Origin: an uncultured Bacilli bacterium
Lineage (GTDB): Bacteria; Bacillota_I; Bacilli_A; RF39; UBA660
Assembly: GCA_944364705.1 (NCBI GenBank)
Contig: CALVWH010000103.1
Span: 1-11,269 of the forward strand
DNA length: 11,269 nucleotides
Reading direction: 5' to 3'
In this document: piece by piece, positions 1 to 7,260 of the stretch
How the letters are laid out: every line of letters begins with the position of its first letter
How positions within the stretch are numbered: the stretch's first letter is position 1
The notes under the pieces: model-generated
Told to the model about the DNA's origin: nothing
The model's database searches: none
Seen by the model: only the letters and a program-made list of their open reading frames with translations
Translations under genes and position numbers: made by a program

Positions 1-137
1 GTTTCTTTATATTCTTTTATTTTATCTTCTAAAAAATAATTATAGATAAATCTTGAAGATCCTATGGTTTTATTTATAATTTCTTCTTGGTCTTTGTTTG
101 GATAAAGTTTAAATACATAACCTTTTAAGATGTGCAT
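1..137 (-). CDS. tnpB: TnpB (OrfB) of an IS200/IS605-type element, N-terminus only
   Basis: This is the first 45 codons of a gene that runs off the left edge. The protein starts MHILKGYVFKLYPNKDQEEI and continues INKTIGSSRFIYNYFLEDKIKEYKE. That matches the N-terminal helix-turn-helix/wedge start of TnpB proteins (K-G-Y-x-F-x-L-Y-P, then a CSRFVYN-like segment). TnpB is an RNA-guided RuvC-type DNA endonuclease of IS605/IS607 elements and the ancestor of Cas12; its catalytic domain lies outside the window, so activity cannot be judged. The start at 137 is chosen because GAGGGG (143-148) lies 5 nt upstream. An in-frame ATG at 209 would add 24 residues that do not look like TnpB. The family call is fairly sure; whether the gene is intact is unknown. 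Confidence 0.85.
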   Translation of the reverse strand, partial: MHILKGYVFKLYPNKDQEEIINKTIGSSRFIYNYFLEDKIKEYKE

Positions 138-287
138 AGGATCCCCTCTCTTTCTGATATACCAAGTATAACATTCAAAATTATCTTTGTAAATATATTT
201 TGCAAACATTTGTTCATAAAAAGTATTATTTTATGACTTTCCTATTGTAATCAATAGAGTAAATTTTCAATAAAATTTTATTTATTG

Positions 288-384
288 ATGTGATAGCCTT
301 TCACCTCATCTACTCGCCACATTTACTATATAAATCTCTTGTAGTATTGGACTTTCACCAACTGGATATAGCCCTGTACGGCAC
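288..384 (-). other. Structured RNA-like segment upstream of tnpB
   Basis: This non-coding stretch has more G+C and more pairing potential than its surroundings. On the minus strand it holds GUUGG-ugaaagu-CCAAU (a 5-bp stem), a CUAUAU (about 367-372) that can pair with AUAUAG (about 326-331), and two near copies of GGUGAAAG (GGUGAAAGUCC near 349-359, GGUGAAAGGCU near 291-301). It reads toward tnpB on the same strand. TTTAT (385-389 as ATAAA), a known IS605-type target/TAM sequence, lies directly before it. It could be the 5' part of an intron in an IStron, the subterminal end of the IS, or a remnant of another retroelement RNA. The structure is seen; the identity is inference. Confidence 0.4.
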
Positions 385-386
385 AT

Positions 387-411
387 AAAAAAAGATAGAA
401 TAAATCTATCT
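387..411 (-). terminator. Intrinsic terminator, probably the original one of the 474-aa gene
   Basis: A perfect 7-bp stem (AGATAGA/TCTATCT) with a 5-nt loop is followed on the minus strand by seven T. It now lies about 200 bp beyond the stop codon it would serve, because a 190-bp element separates them. The same stem sequence, without the T-run, is still present at the gene end (602-618). Confidence 0.75.
395..411. repeat. 17-bp direct repeat, left copy
   Basis: ATAGAATAAATCTATCT is identical to 602-618. The two copies flank the 190-bp element at 411-600. The repeat is itself half of a terminator hairpin. It may be a target-site duplication, or a duplicated terminator made by another mechanism. 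Confidence 0.75.
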
Positions 412-600
412 CAGAGTGTTGCAAACTACCTATTAAAAAAACTAATATTTTAGTTGGTTTAAAGTGGTAGAAAAATGTCAAAATATGAGCAATTTTATAT
501 AGAAATTTCCTAAAATTGTTCTTTTTTTATAGTTTTGTGTGGAATATAAAAGGCTGTATGACAGAGCCGGTTTGAAAACCCGACTTTGTCAACAGCCTGA
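411..600. mobile_element. MITE-like non-coding element with terminal inverted repeats
   Basis: The 190-bp insert begins TCAGAGTGTTGCAAACT and its other end reads, on the opposite strand, TCAGGCTGTTGACAAAGT. These are imperfect terminal inverted repeats of 17/18 bp with about 14 matches. No open reading frame of note lies inside. Internal structure is strong: a 12-bp stem at one end (551-598), ACTAA/TTAGT near 440-455, and CTACC/GGTAG at about 426-470. It is flanked by a 17-bp direct repeat. The simplest reading is a non-autonomous element or IS remnant that inserted into the terminator downstream of the 474-aa gene. No transposase that could move it is visible, and its family is not recognised. 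Confidence 0.55.
551..598 (-). terminator. Long hairpin at the end of the MITE-like element, possible terminator
   Basis: AGGCTGT pairs with ACAGCCT and TGACA with TGTCA, giving a 12-bp stem with a single bulged A. The top is a weaker CGGTTT/AAACCCG helix. On the minus strand it is followed by TTTTATATT, a weak T-run, so it can serve as a terminator for the 474-aa gene. It also contains the terminal inverted repeat, so its primary role may be as an element end. Confidence 0.5.
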
Positions 601-601
601 A

Positions 602-618
602 ATAGAATAAATCTATCT
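602..618. repeat. 17-bp direct repeat, right copy (spans a stop codon)
   Basis: This is identical to 395-411. It spans the TAG stop codon of the 474-aa gene (613-615) and carries the 5' half of what would have been its terminator stem. The T-run is lost here, replaced by TTCAGG of the inserted element. Confidence 0.75.
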
Positions 619-2037
619 TTTTTCTCTACTTTTTTGTAAAGTTTTATAAACAAATTCTTTTTGATTATAGGTTTCAATCGTATCTTTCATGTTTTGATAA
701 TATTCTTCTCCAACATATTTTTTAGTGTAATCATCTAGTAAAACACGGAAAAATTCTTCTTTTGTAATTGGAAATTCTTTTAAGCATTCATAAATATTTC
801 CGTTGTATTTAAAATAAAGATTTACAAGATTTTCTACTAATGATTTTTTATAAGAATAAGAGGTTGATTGCATTCTTTCTTCTAATTTTAATAGTTTTTG
901 TAATTTTTCTTTTGTTTCTTCGTTTAAAATTTCTTCTAATTCTTTTGCTTTTAAACTAGATAAAATATAATTGTAGGTGTATTCTTGAGTTTTTGAAAAT
1001 GTTACATATGTTTTTTGAATATTTCCATAGTTTTCAAAAAAAACATCTAAAATTGTTAAGCAAGTATCTTGATATTTACTAACTTTAAAAACTTCTGGAT
1101 TTATATATTTTCTTCTTTTTTGATCACGAATGATAACTCTTCCATTTCGGTTTGCAATATGATGGCTTTTTATTTCTTGCGTTTTTTCTTCAATTTGTTT
1201 TACGATTTCTGGTCCATAAAATTCTTCAATAAAAGGATGTTTTAATTTTTGATCAACATCATTAATTTTTAAATGATTTTCTAAAGAAGAAAAAGTATAA
1301 TAATTTTCTAAATACGTAGAAATTAAATTATCATAAAATTTGATTTTTGGCATATTTTTTTCTTGTTCTTTTTGCATGATTACTTCTTGATCTAACCAAA
1401 GAACAATGTTTTTAATTTCTTCGGTATAATCTTTTTCAAAAAGCTGTTCCATTAAGTTAAAACGATGAAGATAAGAAACAACTAATGTAGATGATATTCC
1501 TGTTTTTTCTGAGATTTTTTGATAACTCACATGAGGTGTTGAAAATAAATGTAAAATTATGGTTGCTAATTTTTGTTTTTCTTTGGTATCAAATTTTTTT
1601 TCTTTTTCTTTGGCATGAATTAAATCTTCTAAAACAAATTCCATTTTTCCATCTCCTTTTTGTATTTGTTTTCGATATCGATAATAAGTAGATTTGGCTA
1701 ATTTTTCTTTTGCTCCTTCTTGATAGGCCAGATAACTTTTTGTCGATATTGGTGCATAAATGTTTTCTGTGTTTTTAAATTGGGTATAAAATAAACGATA
1801 ATATTCTCTTCTTAAATATTCCTTTACTTTTTTCTTTCGTAATTGTTTGGAAACCGTAGAACGATTAATGTTTAATTTTTTTGCAATCGTTTCGTAAGAA
1901 TCTCCTTTTAAAAATAAACGAATCGTTCGTAGCATCAAAAGATCGGAAGGAGTTAAGAAAGGAAATACTTCTTCTTTTACACGAAAGGAAAAATATTTTT
2001 CTTCTTCTAGAGTAAATGGCTGATACTTTTTTTGCAT
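613..2037 (-). CDS. Predicted multi-HTH DNA-binding protein, family not recognised
   Basis: A 474-aa soluble, lysine- and glutamate-rich protein. At least two helix-turn-helix-like segments are readable: DSYETIAKKLNINRSTVSKQ (about 46-65) and VSYQKISEKTGISSTLVVSY (about 169-188). Further units of the same look (KLAKSTYYRYRKQI; NIQKTYVTFSKTQEYTYNYI; NIYECLKEFPITKEEFFRVL) suggest an array of similar helical modules. There is no signal peptide, membrane segment or enzyme motif. ATG at 2037 is preceded by AAGGA at 6 nt. It has its own strong promoter directly after lepA, so it is independently expressed. The likely role is a transcriptional regulator or other nucleic-acid-binding protein; the SpoIIID/sigma-like look of the first HTH is suggestive only. 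Coding is confident, function is not. Confidence 0.8.
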   Translation of the reverse strand: MQKKYQPFTLEEEKYFSFRVKEEVFPFLTPSDLLMLRTIRLFLKGDSYETIAKKLNINRSTVSKQLRKKKVKEYLRREYYRLFYTQFKNTENIYAPISTKSYLAYQEGAKEKLAKSTYYRYRKQIQKGDGKMEFVLEDLIHAKEKEKKFDTKEKQKLATIILHLFSTPHVSYQKISEKTGISSTLVVSYLHRFNLMEQLFEKDYTEEIKNIVLWLDQEVIMQKEQEKNMPKIKFYDNLISTYLENYYTFSSLENHLKINDVDQKLKHPFIEEFYGPEIVKQIEEKTQEIKSHHIANRNGRVIIRDQKRRKYINPEVFKVSKYQDTCLTILDVFFENYGNIQKTYVTFSKTQEYTYNYILSSLKAKELEEILNEETKEKLQKLLKLEERMQSTSYSYKKSLVENLVNLYFKYNGNIYECLKEFPITKEEFFRVLLDDYTKKYVGEEYYQNMKDTIETYNQKEFVYKTLQKSREKR

Positions 2038-2070
2038 ATTGTTTCCTTCTTTCTAATGCGGGTATTGCAT

Positions 2071-2099
2071 AGTATAGCGAAAAAAAAAGAAAATGTCAA
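2071..2099 (-). promoter_or_regulatory. Sigma-A type promoter for the 474-aa gene
   Basis: TTGACA (2094-2099) and TATACT (2071-2076) are separated by exactly 17 nt. The -35 box is a perfect consensus and overlaps the TGA stop codon of lepA. The spacer contains a T9 tract. The 474-aa gene starts 33 nt after the -10 box. Confidence 0.85.
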
Positions 2100-3895
2100 T
2101 TTTCTTCTTCCATTTTTAAAACAGATAAAAAGGCTTCTTGTGGAACTTCGACGCTTCCTACCATTTTCATTCGTTTTTTTCCTTCTTTTTGTTTTTCTAA
2201 TAATTTTCTTTTTCTTGATACATCTCCACCATAACATTTGGCTAAAACATTTTTTCTCATGGCCTTGATGTTTTCTCTTGCAATAACTTTGCTTCCAATA
2301 ACTGCTTGAATTGGTACTTCAAACATTTGTCTTGGAATTTCTTTTTTTAAGGCATTGACAATGTTTTTTCCTCTTTGATAAGCAAAATCTTTATGAACAA
2401 TAACACTTAATGCATCGACAAGTTCTCCATTTAATAAAATATCTAATTTGACCAAATCACTTTTTTTATTTCCAATCCATTCATAGTCAAAGGATGCATA
2501 TCCTTTGGTATATGATTTTAATTTATCAAAAAAATCATAAACAACTTCTGCTAAAGGAAGTTCATAATGAATGTTCACTCTAGTAGGATCTAAATATTCC
2601 ATCGATAAATAAATTCCTCTTTTGTTTTGACATAATTCCATAATCGGACCAATGTAAGTGCTTGGAACAAAAATATTTGTACGAATATAAGGTTCTTTTG
2701 TTTCTAAGATTTTGGTTCGATCTGGTATTTTGGAAGGACTATCTACTTTTTGTATGGTATGATCGGTCAAAAGAACTTCGTATACAACAGAAGGTGCGGT
2801 TGCGATTAATGAAATATGAAATTCTCTCTCAATTCTTTCTTCGATAATTTCCATATGTAAAAGTCCTAAAAAACCACACCGGAATCCAAATCCTAAAGCT
2901 TTACTTGTTTCAGGTTCAAATTGTAATGAAGCATCGTTTAATTTTAATTTTTCTAAAGCTTCTCGAAGGGCTGGAAATTCAGAAGATTGTACGGGATATA
3001 GTCCACAAAAAACCATAGGTTTCATTGGTTTATATCCAGCAAGTGGTTCTTTTGCTGGATCTTTTTCTAGGGTAATCGTATCTCCCACTTTGACATCTTC
3101 TAAGCTTTTGATACTAGCACAAAGGAAACCAACTTCTCCAGCTACTAATTGATCTTTATTTTTTTCTTTTGGTGTATGAACCCCTAAAGAAGTTACTTCA
3201 TATACTCGGTCTGTTTGCATCATTTTAATTTTATCCCCAATTTTTACCATTCCATCTTTGATACGGACAAACATAACCGCTCCTCGATAAGCATCGTAAT
3301 AACTATCAAAAATAAGTCCTTTTAATTGTTTTCCATCTTCTTTTGGTGCTGGAATTTTTTTGATAATTGCTTCCATCAAAGTTTCGATACCAATCCCATT
3401 TTTTGCACTTACAAAAATAATATCTTCTTCCTCAAAACCTAAGGTATCCATCAATTCTTTTTTTACTTTTTCTGGATCTGCATTTGGTAAATCAATCTTA
3501 TTAACAACTGGAATAATCGTTAAATTATTATCGAGTGCTAAATAAAGATTTGCTAATGTTTGAGCTTCAATTCCTTGTGCTGCATCGACAATTAATAAAG
3601 CTCCTTCACAAGCAGCTAAACTTCTTGATACTTCATACGTAAAGTCTACATGTCCTGGTGTATCAATTAAATGTAAAGTATACTCTTCTCCTTGATAAGT
3701 ATAAGTTAATTGAACCGCATTTAATTTTATGGTAATTCCTCGTTCTCTTTCAATATCCATATTATCTAAGAGTTGATCTTTTGCTTCTCTTTTGGTTACG
3801 GCTCCCGTAATTTCTAAAATGCGATCTGCTATAGTGCTTTTTCCATGATCAATATGAGCAATGATGGAAAAATTTCTTATATTTTCTTTTTTCAT
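2096..3895 (-). CDS. lepA: Elongation factor 4 (LepA), ribosome-bound GTPase
   Basis: A full-length protein of 599 aa, the usual LepA size. The GTPase motifs are intact: AHIDHGKS (13-20), RGIT switch I (52-55), DTPGH (78-82), NKID (132-135). EF-G-like domains follow. The LepA-specific C-terminal domain is clear, with NVLAKCYGGDVSRKRKLLEKQ followed by EGKKRMKMVGSVEVPQEAF. LepA acts on stalled or mistranslocated ribosomes and affects initiation. ATG at 3895 has AGGTG 5 nt upstream. The gene follows rbfA after 74 bp that hold a possible weak terminator. In Bacillus rbfA is followed by truB and ribF instead, so the neighbourhood is rearranged. It ends in TGA. Confidence 0.98.
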   Translation of the reverse strand: MKKENIRNFSIIAHIDHGKSTIADRILEITGAVTKREAKDQLLDNMDIERERGITIKLNAVQLTYTYQGEEYTLHLIDTPGHVDFTYEVSRSLAACEGALLIVDAAQGIEAQTLANLYLALDNNLTIIPVVNKIDLPNADPEKVKKELMDTLGFEEEDIIFVSAKNGIGIETLMEAIIKKIPAPKEDGKQLKGLIFDSYYDAYRGAVMFVRIKDGMVKIGDKIKMMQTDRVYEVTSLGVHTPKEKNKDQLVAGEVGFLCASIKSLEDVKVGDTITLEKDPAKEPLAGYKPMKPMVFCGLYPVQSSEFPALREALEKLKLNDASLQFEPETSKALGFGFRCGFLGLLHMEIIEERIEREFHISLIATAPSVVYEVLLTDHTIQKVDSPSKIPDRTKILETKEPYIRTNIFVPSTYIGPIMELCQNKRGIYLSMEYLDPTRVNIHYELPLAEVVYDFFDKLKSYTKGYASFDYEWIGNKKSDLVKLDILLNGELVDALSVIVHKDFAYQRGKNIVNALKKEIPRQMFEVPIQAVIGSKVIARENIKAMRKNVLAKCYGGDVSRKRKLLEKQKEGKKRMKMVGSVEVPQEAFLSVLKMEEEN

Positions 3896-3913
3896 TCTAT
3901 CACCTATTTCTAA

Positions 3914-3940
3914 AGAAAAAAGCCCACGTATGGTCTTCTT
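3914..3940 (-). terminator. Possible terminator or attenuator between rbfA and lepA
   Basis: On the minus strand, AAGAAG-A-CCA and TGG-G-CTTtTT form an interrupted stem around a TACG loop, running into TTTTTT. One mismatch and the A/T-rich base weaken it, so partial readthrough into lepA is likely. No separate promoter for lepA is evident. Confidence 0.4.
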
Positions 3941-3969
3941 TTGTCAGATTCTTCAAAAATTTCCATTTT

Positions 3970-4308
3970 TCAATCTTCATGTATTTCTTCTATGATTTTT
4001 TCAATTTTTTGTCCATATTCGATGGATTCATCATACACAAATTCTAATTCTGGAATATGCCGAATTTCCATTCGATCAAACAATTGTTTTCGAATAAATC
4101 CTTTTGCATTATTTAATGCTTTTGTCGTTTGTTCTATTTTACTTTTATCAAACACCGTATAATATACTTTAGCATAGCTTAAATCACTCGTAACTTTACA
4201 ATCTTGAATCGTTACAAAGCGAATGTCTTGATCTTTTACTTCCGTCATTAAAATATAACTAATTTCTTTTACAAGTTCACTTCCAATTCGTTCTGTTTTT
4301 ACGCTCAT
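3970..4308 (-). CDS. rbfA: Ribosome-binding factor A (30S maturation)
   Basis: A 112-aa protein matching the RbfA family in length and sequence: N-terminal KTERIGSELVKEISYIL, then the KH-like core with VTIQDCKVTSDLSYAKVYYT and IRKQLFDRMEIRHIPELEFVYDES. RbfA binds the 30S subunit near helices 44/45 and helps 16S rRNA 3'-end maturation. ATG at 4308 has GAGGTG 5 nt upstream. It has its own extended -10 promoter and is separated from infB by the 233-aa membrane protein gene and an infB terminator, so unlike in Bacillus it is not simply cotranscribed with infB. It ends in TGA. Confidence 0.96.
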   Translation of the reverse strand: MSVKTERIGSELVKEISYILMTEVKDQDIRFVTIQDCKVTSDLSYAKVYYTVFDKSKIEQTTKALNNAKGFIRKQLFDRMEIRHIPELEFVYDESIEYGQKIEKIIEEIHED

Positions 4309-4326
4309 ATTCTCACCTCGCTTTTT

Positions 4327-4354
4327 ATTATATCACGTTTCTTTAGAATAACAA
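4327..4354 (-). promoter_or_regulatory. Promoter for rbfA-lepA, extended -10
   Basis: TATAAT (4327-4332) is preceded by TGA, giving TGATATAAT (an extended -10). A TTGTTA -35 box (4349-4354) lies 16 nt upstream. rbfA starts 18 nt after the -10 box, so the leader is very short. Confidence 0.75.
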
Positions 4355-4389
4355 AATGTTATATTCTCCAAAGATTTTCTTTTTCTGAC

Positions 4390-4413
4390 AAAAAAGGTGG
4401 AAAGTTAATTTCC
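4390..4413 (-). terminator. Weak terminator overlapping the stop codon of the 233-aa gene
   Basis: GGAAA-TTAAC-TTTCC on the minus strand, then ACC and six T. The stem is only 5-6 bp. The TAA stop codon (4405-4407) lies in the loop. It precedes the rbfA promoter, which fits a transcription unit boundary. Confidence 0.4.
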
Positions 4414-5106
4414 CATCTCTATTCTTTTTAATGTTTGATTTGTTTTATCGAAAACATATTTCTGCAAATTCCAATCGGTGATTTGATCGGTTACTTGGGT
4501 ATTGTTTACATAGTAATTTTCTCCTAATTTGGTAGCTAATCGAACAAAAAGAATAAATTCCGTATCATTTTCTGCTGTTTTTTCATAGTTAACTACTTCA
4601 CCAGTATCGCCACATCCACAAGTAGTCATATCTCCTCTTTGATATTTATGATCCACATAAAGAATTTCTTTCGGGCATGTACAAGAAGATAGGTTTTCAA
4701 AACTTCCTTCTTGATATGTATTTTCTCCAAATAAGGATTCGTATTTTTCTTTAAATTGTTCTTCAGAAACCTCAAAATTTTCATCGAAAGCGTTTGTTTT
4801 TGTTATCCATTGCCAAACAAGACTTTTTTTTAAATTTTCTGACAAGGTATTGGAAGAAGAATTCTTAAGGTCATAGACAATATATTGAATTTTTGTATCA
4901 AAAAGTTGTTTTCCAATTTCTTCAAAATTTTCTGTTTCTTCTGCTGGAATATTGTCGTTTTCTCCAGAATTTTCTGGTTCCTCTACTGGAACAATTCCTT
5001 GGGGTTCTTTTCTTTGCTTTGTTGATAAATCATAAATAACATAAATACATATACCAATTCCAAGGAAAAGAAGAACAATAATCGCAAGAAAAATTTTGTT
5101 TTTCAT
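4405..5106 (-). CDS. Membrane-anchored protein with two Cys-x-Cys pairs, unknown function
   Basis: A 233-aa protein. Residues 1-4 (MKNK) and a hydrophobic stretch at 5-25 form an uncleaved signal anchor; no lipobox is evident, although Cys20 lies inside the segment. An acidic, proline-containing linker follows (about 33-63), then an extracytoplasmic domain of about 165 residues. This domain has CTC (142-144) and CGC (163-165), 18 residues apart, which could bind metal or form disulfides, and ends with a possible beta-rich part (EFILFVRLATKL; KYVFDKTNQTLKRIEMGN). ATG at 5106 has GGAGTG 4 nt upstream. A TATAAT-like box (5128-5133) lies just after the infB terminator but has no convincing -35, so expression may rely partly on readthrough. 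No family is recognised. Confidence 0.8.
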   Translation of the reverse strand: MKNKIFLAIIVLLFLGIGICIYVIYDLSTKQRKEPQGIVPVEEPENSGENDNIPAEETENFEEIGKQLFDTKIQYIVYDLKNSSSNTLSENLKKSLVWQWITKTNAFDENFEVSEEQFKEKYESLFGENTYQEGSFENLSSCTCPKEILYVDHKYQRGDMTTCGCGDTGEVVNYEKTAENDTEFILFVRLATKLGENYYVNNTQVTDQITDWNLQKYVFDKTNQTLKRIEMGN

Positions 5107-5134
5107 AAATCACTCCTTTCTAATTTTATTATAC

Positions 5135-5160
5135 AAAAAAAAGATAGAAATCTATCTTTT
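5135..5160 (-). terminator. Intrinsic terminator of the rimP-infB operon
   Basis: AAAAGATAG/CTATCTTTT form a 9-bp stem with a 4-nt loop, and the T-run continues to at least eight T on the minus strand. The stem includes the infB stop codon TAG (5152-5154), so translation to the stop would compete with folding of the 5' arm. Confidence 0.8.
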
Positions 5161-7242
5161 AATTTCTACCATTTCATAACATTCAATGATATCTCCAACT
5201 TTAATATCCGTATAATTTTCAATGGTAATTCCACATTCTAAACCTTTTTTTACTTCTTTTACCCGATCTTTTTCTCTTTGAATTGATCCAATGTTTCCAT
5301 CATAAAGAACAATTCCTTCACGAATCACACGAGCATTGGCCATTTTAATGATTCCATCGGTTACATAACATCCAGCAATGGTACCAACTTTAGAAAATTT
5401 GAAAAGTTGTCTTACTTCCGCATTTCCTAAAACTTTTTCTTCATAAACAGGATCTAACATTCCTTTCATTGCTGCTTCCATTTCTTCAACTACTTTATAG
5501 ATAATATTATATAAACGAATATCCACACCATTTTCTTTGGCATAGTCTTTGATTCCACCACTTGGTCTTACATTGAATCCTATGACAATGGCATTCGAAG
5601 CTTTTGCTAAAATAATATCGCTTTCTGTAATGGCTCCAACTCCACCACGAATCACTTTTACTTTAACTCCTTCAACATCTAATTTTTCTAAAGAATTTTT
5701 TACAGCTTCTAAACTACCATTTACATCCGTTTTTAAAACAACATTAATTTCTTTTGCACCTTCATTGATTCGATCAAATAGTTCATCAAGCGATAATGTT
5801 TCCGTTGGTTTACTTTCTTTCTTTTTCGCATGTTCTTTTCTTTGTGTCGCAATCGTTTTGGCTTCTTTTTCCGTTTCAAAAGCCATAAATTTATCACCAG
5901 CGGTTGGAACTTCATTTAATCCGGTAATTTCAATTGGTGTTGATGGTCCAGCTTCGGTAATCTCCATATTGCGATCGTTTTTCATCGTTCTTACTTTTCC
6001 AAAAGTTGTTCCAACAACAATTGGATCTCCTAAACGTAACGTTCCATTTTCGATAAGAACCGTTACCACTGGTCCAACGTGTTTATCTAATTTTGCTTCA
6101 ATAACCGTTCCAAGGGCATATCTTGATGGATTTGCTTTATATTCTTTCATTTCTGCGACAAGTAAAATATTTTCTAATAATTCTTCGATTCCTTCTCCAG
6201 TTCTTGCAGAAATTTTATTAACTAACGTATCTCCACCCCACTGTTCTGGAGTTAATCCATATTCCGTTAGTTCGGTTAAAACTTTTTCTGGATTCGCATC
6301 TGGTTTATCAATTTTATTGATTGCTACAATAATTGGAACTCCAGCAGCTTTGGCATGATCAATCGCTTCTTTGGTTTGTGGCATAACACCATCATCAGCA
6401 GCAACGATAATAATAACGATATCGGTAATTTTTGCTCCACGAGCACGCATCTGTGTAAATGCAGCATGTCCTGGAGTATCGATAAAGGTTATTTTATCTC
6501 CATTATGATCTACTTGGTAAGCACTAATTGCCTGAGTAATTCCTCCAGCTTCTCCTTCTGCCACCTTAGTTTTTCGAATGGTATCCAGTAACGTAGTTTT
6601 CCCATGATCTACATGACCCATAATCGTTACTACTGGTGGTCTTTTTACAAGGTCTTCTTCTTTATCTTGAATTTCAAATTCTTCGAAATTACTGATATCC
6701 ACGCTTTCTTCTTTTTTTAGTTCTTTTTTATAATCCAAAGCAATAATTTCTGCGGTTTCAAAACTAATAGAACTATTAATATTTGAAATCATTCCTAACA
6801 TAAATAGTTTTTTAATAATATCTGCTGCTGGTACATGAAGTTCTTCGGCTAAATCACGAATGTTCATATTTTCTTTATAAAGAATTACATGATCATTTGT
6901 TTGAACCGTATTAGAAACTAATTTTTCTTTGTTTTTGTACATTTCTTTCTTTTTGGTTGCGAGTTCTTTTTTATTGTTTTTCACTACGGTATTTTTCTTT
7001 TTTAATTTTTGTTTTTTTACGGTATTATCGACATCAATTTTTTCATCTTCGATAATTTTTTCAACAATATCTTCAATGATTTCATCTTCGCTGGTATAAA
7101 CTTCATTATCTAATAAAATAATTGCTTCTTCATCTAAAAGATCATCTTCCGTATGGACCTCAATTCCAAGATCTTTACATTTTTTTAATATTTCTTCTGT
7201 CGTTTTATTGATTTCTTCTGCATATTCTTTGACGCTCATCAT
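5152..7242 (-). CDS. infB: Translation initiation factor IF-2
   Basis: A 696-aa GTPase that brings fMet-tRNA to the 30S subunit and promotes subunit joining. An N-terminal IF2_N module (about 1-50) and a second one (about 120-172, NIRDLAEELHVPAADIIKKL) are joined by a lysine/glutamate-rich linker. The G domain has GHVDHGKT (209-216), GGITQ (233-237), DTPGH (255-259), NKID (309-312) and SAR (345-347). Domains II to IV run to the C-terminus, with a typical IF-2 ending (GLECGITIENYTDIKVGDIIE). ATG at 7242 has GAGGTG 7 nt upstream; the adjacent in-frame ATG at 7239 is an alternative. It lies 18 bp after the dCMP deaminase gene and is last in the operon. It ends in TAG inside the terminator. Confidence 0.98.
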   Translation of the reverse strand: MMSVKEYAEEINKTTEEILKKCKDLGIEVHTEDDLLDEEAIILLDNEVYTSEDEIIEDIVEKIIEDEKIDVDNTVKKQKLKKKNTVVKNNKKELATKKKEMYKNKEKLVSNTVQTNDHVILYKENMNIRDLAEELHVPAADIIKKLFMLGMISNINSSISFETAEIIALDYKKELKKEESVDISNFEEFEIQDKEEDLVKRPPVVTIMGHVDHGKTTLLDTIRKTKVAEGEAGGITQAISAYQVDHNGDKITFIDTPGHAAFTQMRARGAKITDIVIIIVAADDGVMPQTKEAIDHAKAAGVPIIVAINKIDKPDANPEKVLTELTEYGLTPEQWGGDTLVNKISARTGEGIEELLENILLVAEMKEYKANPSRYALGTVIEAKLDKHVGPVVTVLIENGTLRLGDPIVVGTTFGKVRTMKNDRNMEITEAGPSTPIEITGLNEVPTAGDKFMAFETEKEAKTIATQRKEHAKKKESKPTETLSLDELFDRINEGAKEINVVLKTDVNGSLEAVKNSLEKLDVEGVKVKVIRGGVGAITESDIILAKASNAIVIGFNVRPSGGIKDYAKENGVDIRLYNIIYKVVEEMEAAMKGMLDPVYEEKVLGNAEVRQLFKFSKVGTIAGCYVTDGIIKMANARVIREGIVLYDGNIGSIQREKDRVKEVKKGLECGITIENYTDIKVGDIIECYEMVEIKR

Positions 7243-7260
7243 AAACTTTCACCTCTTTCT

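Noticed and set aside
138..209. 24-residue N-terminal extension of tnpB from an ATG at 209
   Set aside because: The frame is open but the residues do not match TnpB, and the good ribosome site is at 143-148.
2096..3895. Mycoplasma-type code with TGA as tryptophan
   Set aside because: TGA ends lepA, nusA and rbfA at family-typical lengths, and tryptophans are TGG.
5549..6358. Long open frame on the plus strand (269 codons) opposite infB
   Set aside because: It is the mirror of the conserved IF-2 G domain. Its translation is a serine/phenylalanine-rich sequence with no domain or ribosome site, as expected for an antisense shadow.
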